Of a stretch of 64,000 nucleotides of DNA, positions 26,419-36,078 are shown in pieces. Both the position numbers and the translations under genes were made by a program. Under the pieces are notes generated by a model that worked only from the letters and a program-made list of their open reading frames with translations, was not told the DNA's origin and made no database searches. Each line of letters opens with the position of its first letter. Positions within the stretch are counted from its first letter, which is position 1. This stretch comes from Gracilimonas sp. (GTDB lineage Bacteria; Bacteroidota; Rhodothermia; Balneolales; Balneolaceae): contig NZ_JAEPPI010000003.1 in the NCBI RefSeq assembly GCF_017641085.1, positions 124,001 to 188,000 of the forward strand. The letters are read 5' to 3'.

Positions 26419-26493
26419 AATTTAAAATTCAAGATTAAAAATTAAGAATTGGAGTGAGCCAATTTTAAATTTTTAACTTTTCATTTTTAATTC
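26419..26493. repeat. AT-rich inverted word repeat between hppD and hmgA
   Basis: TTTAAAATTCAAGATTAAAAATTAAGAATTGG faces CCAATTTTAAATTTTTAACTTTTCATTTTTAATTC across GAGTGAG. The arms are long but imperfect. A related AATTTTAAATTTTGAATTCTAAATTTTTAATT block follows the paaJ start at 17730-17762. Probably a member of the intergenic hairpin class in this genome. Confidence 0.5.
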
Positions 26494-26500
26494 AGAAGTC

Positions 26501-27658
26501 ATGTACTACCACGCATTAGGGAAAATCCCGCATAAACGTCACACCATTTTTCGTCGTCCGGATGGAGAGCTATATACGGAAGAACTTTTCGGGGCGGAGG
26601 GTTTCCACGGAAACAGTTCGTTGCTCTATCACCATCATATGCCTACACGGGTGGTTAAAATTGAAGAAGGGGCAGAGGTTGTTGTTAAAAAAGCGGATGA
26701 AAAAACGCTCCGGCATCGCTTACTGAAGACGAAGGACGTCCCTGCCGGCGGAGATCCCATTACCGGTCGTAAAGTGCTGATGTTCAATAACGACATTCAG
26801 ATTGGAACAGCCCGCCCTAACGGAAATATGGATTATTTCTATCGCAATGGGGAACATGATGAGCTGATTTTTATCCACGAAGGCGAGGGACATATACAGT
26901 CTGTTTTCGGCCGGCTCGATTTTGGCTATGGCGACTATATTTTCCTTCCCCGCGGAACCACCTATCAAATGAGTTTTGAGACGGATGAAAATCGGTTCCT
27001 GTTTGCTGAATCCACCGGGCCTATTGAATTCCCTAAGCGTTACCTGTCTGAAATGGGGCAGTTTATGGAGAATTCTCCCTTCTGTGAGCGGGATTTCCGG
27101 CTTCCTTCCGAGCAGCTTTTCTTCCCGGAAGAAGGCGAGTTTGAAGTGCGTATTAAAAAAGGAGGGCGTTTTCATCATTACACCTTTGATCATCACCCCT
27201 GTGATGTAGTCGGTTGGGATGGATATCTGTATCCGTGGATTTTCAACATTAAAGATTTTGAGCCGATCACCGGACGTATCCATCAGCCGCCACCGGTTCA
27301 CCAAACCTTCCGTGGTCACAATTACGTGGTATGCAGTTTCTGTCCGCGTAAATTCGATTATCATCCCGAATCCATTCCGGCACCTTACAACCACTCCAAT
27401 GTAGATTCTGATGAAATGATCTATTATGTGGAGGGGGATTTCATGAGCCGGGAAGGAATTGGCTATGCGGATATTACTTTACATCCCGGGGGCATCCCAC
27501 ATGGACCTCAACCCGGTAAAGCCGAAGCGAGTATTGGAGCCGAAGAAACCGATGAATATGCGGTTATGATAGACACTTTCCACCCGATGTATGTAACCGA
27601 AGAGGCCATGCGATTAGATGACCCGAGTTATCCGTATTCCTGGATTGAAGATAAGTAA
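26501..27658 (+). CDS. hmgA: Homogentisate 1,2-dioxygenase
   Basis: 385 residues with family blocks LYHHHMPTRV, FIHEGEGHIQSVFGRLDFGYGDYIFLPRGT, RPNGNMDYFYRNGEHDEL and the C-terminal HPGGIPHGPQPG. Cupin histidines and glutamate for Fe(II) lie in VDSDEMIYYVEGDF and HPGGIPHGP. It cleaves the ring of homogentisate to maleylacetoacetate. Isomerase and fumarylacetoacetase are not in the window. Shorter than the eukaryotic enzyme (about 440), normal for the bacterial clade. Confidence 0.94.
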   Translation: MYYHALGKIPHKRHTIFRRPDGELYTEELFGAEGFHGNSSLLYHHHMPTRVVKIEEGAEVVVKKADEKTLRHRLLKTKDVPAGGDPITGRKVLMFNNDIQIGTARPNGNMDYFYRNGEHDELIFIHEGEGHIQSVFGRLDFGYGDYIFLPRGTTYQMSFETDENRFLFAESTGPIEFPKRYLSEMGQFMENSPFCERDFRLPSEQLFFPEEGEFEVRIKKGGRFHHYTFDHHPCDVVGWDGYLYPWIFNIKDFEPITGRIHQPPPVHQTFRGHNYVVCSFCPRKFDYHPESIPAPYNHSNVDSDEMIYYVEGDFMSREGIGYADITLHPGGIPHGPQPGKAEASIGAEETDEYAVMIDTFHPMYVTEEAMRLDDPSYPYSWIEDK

Positions 27659-27664
27659 AGTTCA

Positions 27665-27780
27665 ATTCTGACTGGTGACGATCGCTCTGCGTGGTCACCA
27701 AATTTGCTCCGAGCAAATAAAAAATCCCGGTAATCCATAAATCCTGCGAATCAAGGTTCAAAATTAGCTTCTGAACCATG
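27665..27780. repeat. Small hairpins and AATCC words after hmgA
   Basis: GGTGAC/GTCACC arms (27675-27702), the perfect TTTGCTCCGAGCAAA hairpin near 27703-27718, then AATCCCGGTAATCCATAAATCCTGCGAATC words. Further on, 27826-27862 repeats CTAACACCTAAAACCTAACACCTACACC. Together these fill the 264-bp gap before the M61 gene. No gene or clean terminator seen. Confidence 0.4.
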
Positions 27781-27922
27781 ATTTCAATGATTAAAGGATT
27801 AGCAAGATTACTAAACTCAGACTCGAACTACTAACACCTAAAACCTAACACCTACACCTTGTAACTAATCCCTATCCTCTCCATATTCCCGCCCATCTAT
27901 TTTTAAATTTCAAAACTCTGTC

Positions 27923-29713
27923 ATGAGAAAAGTTTTTCTGCTATTCACGTTTTCACTCATCACTTTATCACTCTCCGCTCAAACGACAACCAGGTACGAA
28001 ATTTCCTTCGAAAATGCGGTTCATCACGAAGCTGAAATTTCAGTGATTTATACCAACCTGGAGAATAAAGTACTGGAAGTGCGAATGAGCCGGACTTCTC
28101 CCGGTCGATATGCGCTCCACGAGTTTGCAAAGAATGTATATGGGGTAAAAGCCACCGACGGCAAGGGAAAGGAGTTGGAAGTGACCCGTCCAAATCCGCA
28201 CCAATGGAATGTAAGCGGACACGATGGAACCGTGAAATTTGAGTACACCCTGTTTGCCAATCGGGGAGACGGTACCTATTCGCAGGTAGATGAAACCCAT
28301 GCCCACCTCAACATACCGGCGACTTTCGCCTGGGCCAGGGATTACGAACACCGCCCGATTGAAATCACCTTTGATGTGCGTGAAGATCTGAACTGGAAAG
28401 TGGCAACGCAGCTAAAACCTCTCGAAGGAACGACTTATTACGCGCCCGACCTCTATTATTTCCTGGACAGCCCGGTGGAGATTGCGGATTTCCATGAGCG
28501 GCAGGAAGCCATTGATGGTCAGCTTATTAAAATGGCTTTGCATACCCCGGCAACGGATGAAGAAGTAGATGAATACTTTGGTAAAGTGATGGCCATCGTG
28601 AATGCACAGGTCAACCTATTCGGAGAGCTTCCTGAATTTGACTACGGTGAGTACGTATTTCTGAATTGCTTTATGCCCAATGCCAGCGGAGACGGGATGG
28701 AGCACCGCAATTCCACCATTGTAACCAACTCAAAACCTATAGACCAACCACTTGGGAATACCAGCTTGGGAACGGTATCTCATGAATTTATTCATGTCTG
28801 GAACGTGGAGCGTATTCGCCCGGCCAGCCTGGAGCCCTTCAATTTTGAGGAAGCCAATATGAGTGGCGAGCTCTGGTTTGCTGAAGGCTTTACCAGCTAT
28901 TACGATGACCTGATTCTGCACAGGGCCGGAATTAACACTGCAGCAGAATATGCGGAAGCCCTGGATGGCGGATTGAACTATGTAATCAACAGGCCCGGAC
29001 GACAGTTTTTCTCTCCGGTTGAAATGAGTTACCAGGCCCCGTTTGTGGATGCAGCCACGTCCGTAGATCCTCAGAATAAAACAAACACCTTCATTTCTTA
29101 TTACACCTATGGAAGCGTGCTCGGACTCGGGCTGGATCTTTCACTCAGAAAAATGGACGGCAACAAAAATCTCGATGACTTCATGAAGCTGATGTGGAGA
29201 GCGTTCGGGAGAACGGAAGTCCCTTATACCAATCGTGATATTCATGAAATGCTGGTTGATTATGCGGGCGAGGATTTTGCCGATGAGTTTTTCGAGAAAT
29301 ACATTTTTGATAGTCAGCTGCCGGATTATGAAAGTCTGTTGGCAGATTTTGGGATATCACTGACCAAAGCAAATCCCGGAAAAGCCGTACTTGGAACAGG
29401 TATTGAAATTGAAGATGGGGTCGGTAAGCTGGAATCCAATGCGCTGATTGGTTCACCGATTTATAAAGCAGGGATTGAATCAGAGGATGAAATCGCAACT
29501 ATCGCAGGAACTTCTTTGAGTGAGGTGGAAAGCGTGGATGATATCCTTAGCGAATACAAACCCGGGGATGAAATCGAAATTACGTTTACCCGTTGGGGAG
29601 AAGAGAAATCAGCTTCTGTGACTTTGGCCGAAGACTCGACTCTTAAATCAGAGCTCAATCAAAAGGCGGACAGAACCGCTAAACAGCGAAGAGATGCATG
29701 GTTAAAAAAGTAA
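27923..29713 (+). CDS. M61 family metallopeptidase with PDZ domain, secreted
   Basis: 596 residues. Signal peptide MRKVFLLFTFSLITLSLSAQ, an N-terminal beta domain, the zinc motif HEFIH (about 287-291, in GTVSHEFIHVWNVERIRP) with the third ligand in LWFAEGFTSYYDDL, and a C-terminal PDZ domain (about 480-570, IYKAGIESEDEIATIAGTSL). M61 peptidases are glycyl aminopeptidase-like periplasmic enzymes. Monocistronic by spacing; the gene downstream is a lipoprotein pair. Confidence 0.93.
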   Translation: MRKVFLLFTFSLITLSLSAQTTTRYEISFENAVHHEAEISVIYTNLENKVLEVRMSRTSPGRYALHEFAKNVYGVKATDGKGKELEVTRPNPHQWNVSGHDGTVKFEYTLFANRGDGTYSQVDETHAHLNIPATFAWARDYEHRPIEITFDVREDLNWKVATQLKPLEGTTYYAPDLYYFLDSPVEIADFHERQEAIDGQLIKMALHTPATDEEVDEYFGKVMAIVNAQVNLFGELPEFDYGEYVFLNCFMPNASGDGMEHRNSTIVTNSKPIDQPLGNTSLGTVSHEFIHVWNVERIRPASLEPFNFEEANMSGELWFAEGFTSYYDDLILHRAGINTAAEYAEALDGGLNYVINRPGRQFFSPVEMSYQAPFVDAATSVDPQNKTNTFISYYTYGSVLGLGLDLSLRKMDGNKNLDDFMKLMWRAFGRTEVPYTNRDIHEMLVDYAGEDFADEFFEKYIFDSQLPDYESLLADFGISLTKANPGKAVLGTGIEIEDGVGKLESNALIGSPIYKAGIESEDEIATIAGTSLSEVESVDDILSEYKPGDEIEITFTRWGEEKSASVTLAEDSTLKSELNQKADRTAKQRRDAWLKK

Positions 29714-29808
29714 TGCTGATTAATTCCTGCAATGGTATTTCACCCCGAATGCTCTTATAATAAGCCTTCCTTTAAACAGGGAGAGAGACTCTACAAGCTT
29801 AATATGTT

Positions 29809-30570
29809 ATGGATTTTGTGTATATGAACAGCCGTTTTATAGTGAAATTTGTTAAATCGTTTTTTTTGATGGTATTAGTGGTGGGATTATCGGCATGCAA
29901 AAGCTCGGAGTCGGTAAGCAATAATTCGGAATCAGATAAAGAGACGGCTACTGAGCAAAGTGTGGACAATGATTCAGGGATGACTACCGCCGAAATGGAA
30001 GCTTTGTATTGGGCCCGACAAGACAGTGCCCGGATGAACTTCACCAAAGCCGATGTAAAGTTTATGACCGGGATGATTGCTCACCATGCACAGGCACTAA
30101 TCATGTCGCGACTTGCACCGGAAAATAACGCAAGTCCTCAGATCCAAACCCTGGCTGCCCGCATTATCAATGCCCAGAAAGATGAAATCCGCTCTATGCA
30201 AACCTGGCTCCGTGATCGTGATCAGCCGGTTCCTGAAGTACATATCGAAGGATTGAACCTGATGATTCATGGGCTTGGGGAAGATCACATGAAAATGGAT
30301 CACACCAATATGGCAGGAATGTTATCACCGGCTCAGCTAAAAGAACTCAGTGAAGCCACAGGCGAAGAATTTGACCGTCTGTTTCTGAAATATATGATCG
30401 ACCACCATAAAGGGGCAGTAACGATGGTCACCAAATTATTTGATACCGATGGAGCCGCTCAGGACGATGCCGCATTCCGTTTAGCATCAGACATTCAGGT
30501 AGATCAGCGGACGGAAATTGACCGTATGCAGCTGATGCTGGACCGGATGACTGCAGCTAATGGCCAATAA
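29809..30570 (+). CDS. DUF305 lipoprotein
   Basis: 253 residues with a lipoprotein signal ending in VVGLSAC; the ATG at 29824 (MNSRFIVKFVKS) may be the true start, shortening it by five residues. Two DUF305 ferritin-like halves carry the hallmark MTGMIAHHAQALIMSR and YMIDHHKGAVTMV, followed by the paired FRLASDIQVDQRTEIDRMQLML. The His/Met-rich face suggests metal (copper) binding, inferred from the family. Followed 37 bp later by a LVIVD lipoprotein, probably one operon. Confidence 0.9.
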   Translation: MDFVYMNSRFIVKFVKSFFLMVLVVGLSACKSSESVSNNSESDKETATEQSVDNDSGMTTAEMEALYWARQDSARMNFTKADVKFMTGMIAHHAQALIMSRLAPENNASPQIQTLAARIINAQKDEIRSMQTWLRDRDQPVPEVHIEGLNLMIHGLGEDHMKMDHTNMAGMLSPAQLKELSEATGEEFDRLFLKYMIDHHKGAVTMVTKLFDTDGAAQDDAAFRLASDIQVDQRTEIDRMQLMLDRMTAANGQ

Positions 30571-30607
30571 AGAATATCACGTCAACAAAAACACAGAATA
30601 CGTACTT

Positions 30608-32593
30608 ATGAACAAATCGAAACTATTTTTTATGCTGATGGTGTCGGTATTGATTGGTGCCTATGGGTGTTCGTCATCTTCCATGATGGACGACTCAAGC
30701 TCACCGTCAATGATGCCATCTATTGAACCCAAGCCGGTAACGGAAGCAAACCCGCCCAGTCCCGACCCTCGGGTAGGGCTGAAAGCCGGTTTATTTGATG
30801 CCGAAGAAGCCAGCTGGAATCTGAATATGCTGTCTCAAACACCTCCGCCCGAAGATTTTGTGGGTGTTACGAATTCTGACCTGGCCTTTAAAGGTAACTA
30901 TGCTTTTCAGGGGAATTATAATGGCGTGATTGTATGGGATGTATCCAATCCCCGATCCCCGGAACTGGTTGTTGATTACCTGTGCCCGGCTTCGCAGAGT
31001 GATGTTTCTGTGTATGGAAATCTTCTTTTTGTTTCCGGTGAAGGCTTGGGTGGTCGACTTGATTGTGGCACCGAAGGAGTGCAGGAAACAGTGAGTGAAG
31101 AACGACTTCGCGGAATCCGTATTTTTGATATTACCGATGTCAAAGAGCCAAAATATGTGTCCAACGTTCAAACCTGCCGTGGTTCACACACGCATTCCGT
31201 TTTAAAAGATCCTGAAGATGACGAAAACGTTTATATCTATGTGTCAGGGTCAGCGCCGGTTCGTCCGAATGAAGAATTGCCCGGATGTTCAGCTGCCATG
31301 CCGGATGAAGATCCGAATTCCGCCTTATTCAGAATTGAGGTAATTAAAGTCCCGCTGGATAATCCTGAAGAAGCAGCTATTGTAAATTCTCCCCGAATTT
31401 TTGAAAACCTGACAGCTGCTCCAACCCACGGTATGGCTCCGGCCGACAAAGCAGCGTTGGAAAAAGCGAAAGAAGAAGGAGCTTTTACAGCCGAAATTTT
31501 TGGTCAGGAACGAGTAATTCCTGGGCGGTATGTACGAATGATTCTATCGAATGTAGCCCAGCAGCGAGCCGGAGAAGGTGCAGAACCTACAGCGGCTGAC
31601 AGTGCTTATCTCCGTGAAAATATCCAGATGATGGTGGACCAGCAGTTTGGAGTCGGTGGAGATGAAGAAGACGATCGCGGACCAAACCAGTGTCACGACA
31701 TCACCCTTTATCCGGAGATTGGTTTAGCCGGGGGTGCTTGTGAAGGCTACGGACTCTTACTGGACATTACTGATCCTGTAAACCCTAAGCGGGTAGATGC
31801 GGTTGCTGATTCAAACTTCTCATACTGGCACTCTGCTACCTTCAGTAACGATGGAAGCAAAGTATTGTTCACGGATGAGTGGGGCGGTGGCGGTCAGCCA
31901 AAATGCCGTGAAACGGATCCTTACGAGTGGGGAGCTAATGCCCTGTTCACCATCAATGAGAACAATAAGATGGAATTCGAAAGCTACTATAAACTCCCTG
32001 CTCCACAAACCACAGAGGAAAACTGTGTAGCTCACAACGGATCTCTTATTCCGGTTCCGGGACGGGAGATTATGGTTCAGTCGTGGTATCAGGGTGGTAT
32101 TTCTGTGTTTGACTGGACCGATCCATCCAACCCGGTTGAAATTGCTTTTCACGATCGTGGCCCGGTTGATTCTACCCGTATGGCGAACGGCGGAAGCTGG
32201 TCGGTGTATTGGTACAACGGTATGATCATCAACTCTGAAATTGCCAGAGGACTGGATATTTTTGAGCTGGAAGCCAATCCGCTACTCACTCAGAATGAAA
32301 TCGATGCAGCGAATACGGTAACGCTCGATTACCTGAACGCTCAGGGACAGCCTATGTTTGAATGGCCTACAACCTATGCGTTAGCCAAAGCTTACGTAGA
32401 TCAGCTTGACCGCGATGGAGAAATGAGTGCATCAGAAATTTCAGCACTCCGATCCGGTATTGCGAAAGCAGAGAAGTCATCCGGTTCAGAAAAATCAGCA
32501 CTACTGGCTGAATTAGCTGACGGAATTGATGCTTCGGGTTCTGCAAAAGCAGGAAAGCTGGCTGAAACACTTCGTGATTTGGCATCTATGTAA
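30608..32593 (+). CDS. LVIVD-repeat lipoprotein, propeller-like
   Basis: 661 residues from ATG 30608 (MNKSKLFFMLMVSVLIGAYGC, lipobox IGAYGC); a frame-open ATG at 30560 lies inside the DUF305 gene and lacks a signal, so it is rejected. LVIVD-type blades: GVIVWDVSNPRSPELV, GIRIFDITDVKEPKYVSNV, GLLLDITDPVNPKRVDAV, GISVFDWTDPSNPVEIAF. HTHSV, CHDITLYP and YWHSATF are histidine-bearing loops. The C-terminus has a Ca-loop-like QLDRDGEMSASE and an alanine/lysine-rich helical tail. Pairing with DUF305 is recurrent as far as I know; function unknown. Confidence 0.85.
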   Translation: MNKSKLFFMLMVSVLIGAYGCSSSSMMDDSSSPSMMPSIEPKPVTEANPPSPDPRVGLKAGLFDAEEASWNLNMLSQTPPPEDFVGVTNSDLAFKGNYAFQGNYNGVIVWDVSNPRSPELVVDYLCPASQSDVSVYGNLLFVSGEGLGGRLDCGTEGVQETVSEERLRGIRIFDITDVKEPKYVSNVQTCRGSHTHSVLKDPEDDENVYIYVSGSAPVRPNEELPGCSAAMPDEDPNSALFRIEVIKVPLDNPEEAAIVNSPRIFENLTAAPTHGMAPADKAALEKAKEEGAFTAEIFGQERVIPGRYVRMILSNVAQQRAGEGAEPTAADSAYLRENIQMMVDQQFGVGGDEEDDRGPNQCHDITLYPEIGLAGGACEGYGLLLDITDPVNPKRVDAVADSNFSYWHSATFSNDGSKVLFTDEWGGGGQPKCRETDPYEWGANALFTINENNKMEFESYYKLPAPQTTEENCVAHNGSLIPVPGREIMVQSWYQGGISVFDWTDPSNPVEIAFHDRGPVDSTRMANGGSWSVYWYNGMIINSEIARGLDIFELEANPLLTQNEIDAANTVTLDYLNAQGQPMFEWPTTYALAKAYVDQLDRDGEMSASEISALRSGIAKAEKSSGSEKSALLAELADGIDASGSAKAGKLAETLRDLASM

Positions 32594-32618
32594 ATCCGGA
32601 TCACCGATAAATATATTC

Positions 32619-32660
32619 AAACCCCGGTTTAGCGAAAGCTGATCCGGGGTTTTTTGTTTT
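32619..32660 (+). terminator. Rho-independent terminator after the LVIVD gene
   Basis: AAACCCCGG (32619-32627) pairs with CCGGGGTTT (32644-32652), 9-bp GC-rich stem with a 16-nt loop, followed by TTTTGTTTT. Placed 25 bp after the stop codon. Confidence 0.85.
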
Positions 32661-32671
32661 ATGAGCCAGTC

Positions 32672-32692
32672 ATCCCGGACTTGATCCGGGAT
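32672..32692. repeat. REP-like hairpin ATCCCGGA-CTTGA-TCCGGGAT
   Basis: Perfect 8-bp arms with a 5-nt loop, in the wider phrase GTCATCCCGGACTTGATCCGGGATC that occurs as an extragenic palindrome in many bacterial genomes. Single copy in this window. Confidence 0.6.
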
Positions 32693-32788
32693 CTCCTTTC
32701 ATGAGAATGAAAAGAAAACCCTGATATCCATTGTTGCACCTCTGCCCATCCATCCCCATATTCTGCAAATTTTAAACCTAATCGAGCC

Positions 32789-34135
32789 ATGAAAAAACTT
32801 CTGACCATCAACCTTCTGATTATTCTTTCCCTTCCACTTTCAGCCCAAAACTATCCGCACATTTTGCCAATGAAGGAACGGGCAGCGGTAATTAATGACA
32901 TGCTTAAGGATAAAGTCGAACATTATCTTCCGGAGATGATGAGGGAAACCGACATCGATATGTGGATTGTGGTTTCGAGGGAATACAATGAAGATCCGGT
33001 GATTGAAACCATGCTTCCGGCTACATGGCTGGCGGCGCGGCGCCGTACTATTTTGGTGATGCATGATTTGGGTCCTGGAAAGGGCGTTGAAACCCTGGCA
33101 GTGGCCCGGTATGATGTGGGAGAAGTTTTTAAGAAAGCGTGGGATAAAGAGAAGGAACCCAATCAATGGAAGCGGCTGAAAGAGATTATCGAAGAAAGGG
33201 ATCCTGAAAGAATTGGTATCAATATTTCTGAGATTTGGGGACACGCAGATGGCATGGTGGTAACCGATTACGAGGAAATGAAAGAAGCCATTGGCAAGAA
33301 ATACACGGATCGCTTGGTTTCAGCTGAGAAACTGGCTGTTCGCTGGCTGGAAACCCGCACGGAGAAAGAAATGCAGGTGTATCCGCAGATTGTTCGGATT
33401 GCCCACCAGATCATAGCGGAAGGGTTTTCGGATGCTGTTATTCAGCCGGGGATCACAACAACTGAGGACGTGGTCTGGTGGTACCGGGAAAAGATCAGGG
33501 AGTTGAAACTGATCACATGGTTTCATCCCAGCGTATCCATCCAACGGGCGGACCCCGAATCTTTTGATCACCTGAGAACCTTTGACAGTCGGCCCGGAGA
33601 AAACGTGATCATGCCCGGAGATCTACTGCATGTGGATTTTGGTATCAAGTACCTGAGGCTCAATACGGATACCCAGCAGCATGCTTATGTACTTCGTCCG
33701 GAAGAAACTGAAGTGCCGGATTACCTGGTGCAGGCTTTTGAAAATGGGAATCGCCTGCAGGATATCTTCACCAGTAATTTTAAGGAAGGAAGAACCGGTA
33801 ATGAAGTATTGAAGATGTCGCGTGAGCAGGCTATCGAAGAGGGACTCAAGCCAAGTATCTATACGCACCCAATTGGTTATCACGGTCATGCTGCGGGGAC
33901 CACACTTGGTATGTGGGATGCTCAGGGGGGCGTGCCCGGCGATGGTGATTACCCGTTACATTTGAACACAGCTTATTCCATTGAGCTGAATGCCGCTACC
34001 TACATTGAAGAATGGGGCAAAGAAATCCGGATTATGCTGGAAGAAGATGCTTTTTTCGATGATTCCGGCGTGTGGTATATTGATGGTCGTCAACGTGAAA
34101 TCTTGATGATTCCAAGAGTCCCGGCAAAGCAGTAA
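32789..34135 (+). CDS. Secreted M24 family metallopeptidase (Xaa-Pro aminopeptidase-like)
   Basis: 448 residues. Signal peptide MKKLLTINLLIILSLPLSAQ, an N-terminal creatinase-like domain, then a pita-bread fold with metal ligands D in LLHVDFGIKYLRLNTD (two Asp), His in YTHPIGYHGHAAG and two Glu in SIELNAATYI and IMLEEDAFF. All five metal ligands appear intact. Probably cleaves N-terminal residues from peptides outside the cytoplasm. Monocistronic. Confidence 0.9.
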   Translation: MKKLLTINLLIILSLPLSAQNYPHILPMKERAAVINDMLKDKVEHYLPEMMRETDIDMWIVVSREYNEDPVIETMLPATWLAARRRTILVMHDLGPGKGVETLAVARYDVGEVFKKAWDKEKEPNQWKRLKEIIEERDPERIGINISEIWGHADGMVVTDYEEMKEAIGKKYTDRLVSAEKLAVRWLETRTEKEMQVYPQIVRIAHQIIAEGFSDAVIQPGITTTEDVVWWYREKIRELKLITWFHPSVSIQRADPESFDHLRTFDSRPGENVIMPGDLLHVDFGIKYLRLNTDTQQHAYVLRPEETEVPDYLVQAFENGNRLQDIFTSNFKEGRTGNEVLKMSREQAIEEGLKPSIYTHPIGYHGHAAGTTLGMWDAQGGVPGDGDYPLHLNTAYSIELNAATYIEEWGKEIRIMLEEDAFFDDSGVWYIDGRQREILMIPRVPAKQ

Positions 34136-34152
34136 AGGAAGAACTCAGTAAA

Positions 34153-34205
34153 CAGGACTCAGAATTCAGAACAGGATTGTTTTGGCTCCTGAATTCTGAG
34201 TCCTG
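34153..34205. repeat. Perfect 17-bp inverted repeat (CAGGACTCAGAATTCAG)
   Basis: CAGGACTCAGAATTCAG (34153-34169) and its exact complement (34189-34205) around a 19-nt loop. The right arm runs into TGATTTTCTTT so it may terminate the M24 transcript. The same 15-mer core recurs at 57912-57926, and degenerate versions occupy 23369-23424 (ACTCAGTATTC ... GAATATTCTGAGT). Confidence 0.65.
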
Positions 34206-34297
34206 ATTTTCTTTGACCATCTATTAAAACTTTCTGACCGAACCCGCTTTGCCTTTTTGAAATTCATCCGTTACCATCCAAAAAAAGTTGAAGCACC

Positions 34298-35950
34298 ATG
34301 GAATTCAATACCTTAGAAGAAAAGATTGTACACGCCCGAACGCTCGAAAATCCCCCGGAGGATTTGCAGGATGATTTCTTTAGTCTGTTGAAAAGGGGAA
34401 TAGGAAGCGATAAAACATATCTTATCTACAGGGACGCCGGGCAGAATCGTACAGAAATTTCTTATCGGGAGTTCTATGAGCATGTAGTAAACACAGCCCG
34501 TTTTTATCAAACAAGAGGACTTCAGCCCGGAGATAAAATTGCCACTATTTCACACAATCACTGGCATACGGTGGTTCAGTATTTCGCTGCCTGGTTCTGC
34601 GGGTTAGTGGTGGTGCCGGTAAATCTCGGGGAAGATGATAACCGGATCGCCTACATCCTGGAAAATGCTGAAGTGAAGCTGGCCCTTGTACGAGATGAAT
34701 ATGCAGAACGCATTCAGGCTATTATTGACAAGGCCGGTGAGCTTAATGAAATTGAAGTAGTGAAATGTGATGAATCCGTCGACTCTTTTTCAACTGAGGA
34801 CGGTGAGCTTCGGGAAGTAGAAGTTAATATCGAATCTGAAGCACTGATAGTATTTACCTCCGGTACCACCGGAAACCCGAAAGGCGTTGTTTTAACACAA
34901 CGTAATTTACTGGAAGACGCCCGAACTATTAGTCAGTGGCACAACATTGATGGTCAAACAAAAATGATGTGTGTATTGCCTATTCATCATGTAAATGGCA
35001 CGGTTGTGACTATGATAACGCCGTTTTTTGTGGGTGGATCTACTGTCCTGAACCAGAAGTTTAGTGCGGGACATTTTTTTGAAGCTATTGAAGAAGAACA
35101 GGTTCATATTGTGAGTGTGGTGCCCACATTGCTTCAGTATCTTACCAATTACTATGAAGGTAAGGAAGCTCCGGAGTCAGAACAATTCCGACATATCATC
35201 TGCGGTGCAGGCCCGCTGACGGTGAAAGTTGCACAAAACTTTGAAGAGAAATTCGGGATACCAATAATTCACGGGTATGGTCTTTCGGAAACCACCTGCT
35301 ATTCATGTTTTATTCCGGCCGAACAACCCGAGAAGGAACACAATAAATGGATGCGGGATTTTGGCTATCCAAGTATTGGAATTCCGGTTCCGGCCAATGA
35401 GATGGATATTCAGGATGAAGATGGAAACTCTGTTCCTGAAGGCGCGCGGGCAGAAATTGTAATCCGGGGTGTGAACGTGATGAAAGGATATTTCAACAAC
35501 CGGGAAGCCAATGAGTCGGCCTTTAAGAACGGCTGGTTTCGAAGCGGGGACGAAGGATTTATAAAAAAGGATGAGGAAGGAAACCGATATTTTTTCATTA
35601 CAGGTCGGTTGAAGGAGTTGATTATCCGGGGCGGCATTAACCTGGCTCCGCTGGAGATTGACGAAGTGATTAACAAAGCCCCGGGCGTAAAAGCCGGAAT
35701 TTCGGTGGGCTTCGAAAATGATTGGTACGGGGAGGAAGTTGGGGCGTATGTGCAGCTCAAAGAAGGAGCCAAGCAAGACAAAAAAGCTATTTTAGACTAT
35801 TGTAGAGAACACCTTCCGTTCTCAAAAGCCCCCAAGGTGGTTGTGTTCGGCGAGGAACTTCCGGTCACCTCCACGGGAAAATACCAGCGTCTGAAAGTAG
35901 CCCACCTGTTTGAAGAGTGGAAAGAGGTGCAGTTCACCAAACAAGATTAG
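34298..35950 (+). CDS. AMP-forming acyl-CoA synthetase / ligase
   Basis: 550 residues. P-loop ALIVFTSGTTGNPKGVVLTQ, the A5 motif IIHGYGLSETTC, the hinge region NRYFFITGRLKELIIRGG and the C-terminal catalytic lysine in PVTSTGKYQRLK. It is a class I adenylate-forming enzyme (fatty or aromatic acid). Its length and motifs do not match PaaK (about 430 residues), so it is not a replacement for the missing phenylacetate ligase, though low specificity cannot be excluded. Monocistronic. Confidence 0.88.
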   Translation: MEFNTLEEKIVHARTLENPPEDLQDDFFSLLKRGIGSDKTYLIYRDAGQNRTEISYREFYEHVVNTARFYQTRGLQPGDKIATISHNHWHTVVQYFAAWFCGLVVVPVNLGEDDNRIAYILENAEVKLALVRDEYAERIQAIIDKAGELNEIEVVKCDESVDSFSTEDGELREVEVNIESEALIVFTSGTTGNPKGVVLTQRNLLEDARTISQWHNIDGQTKMMCVLPIHHVNGTVVTMITPFFVGGSTVLNQKFSAGHFFEAIEEEQVHIVSVVPTLLQYLTNYYEGKEAPESEQFRHIICGAGPLTVKVAQNFEEKFGIPIIHGYGLSETTCYSCFIPAEQPEKEHNKWMRDFGYPSIGIPVPANEMDIQDEDGNSVPEGARAEIVIRGVNVMKGYFNNREANESAFKNGWFRSGDEGFIKKDEEGNRYFFITGRLKELIIRGGINLAPLEIDEVINKAPGVKAGISVGFENDWYGEEVGAYVQLKEGAKQDKKAILDYCREHLPFSKAPKVVVFGEELPVTSTGKYQRLKVAHLFEEWKEVQFTKQD

Positions 35951-35987
35951 CCATTAACTGTACCACCGGCACCCTGCTAATACTGGT

Positions 35988-36015
35988 TATAAACTGCATA
36001 ATAATGCAGTTTATA
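35988..36015. repeat. 12-bp inverted repeat TATAAACTGCAT-AATA-ATGCAGTTTATA
   Basis: Perfect arms at 35988-35999 and 36004-36015 with a 4-nt loop. It lies 38 bp after the ligase stop and 64 bp before the FG-GAP gene. No T-run, so either a weak terminator hairpin or an operator for the downstream gene. Confidence 0.45.
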
Positions 36016-36078
36016 TAGTCATACATATTTAATTACTTACAGCAGGTAACAGTTGAACAGTAAAAACACGGGGTATAA

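Noticed and set aside
26720-27394. 224-codon open frame antisense to hmgA
   Set aside because: The plus strand encodes an unmistakable homogentisate dioxygenase; the antisense frame has no domain or ribosome site.
30560-30607. Upstream start for the LVIVD lipoprotein
   Set aside because: It lies in the DUF305 gene and would bury the lipoprotein signal; the ATG at 30608 gives a proper signal peptide.
34298-35950. Candidate for the missing phenylacetate-CoA ligase PaaK
   Set aside because: Its length (550) and long-chain ligase motifs differ from PaaK, and it lies 10 kb away on the other strand.
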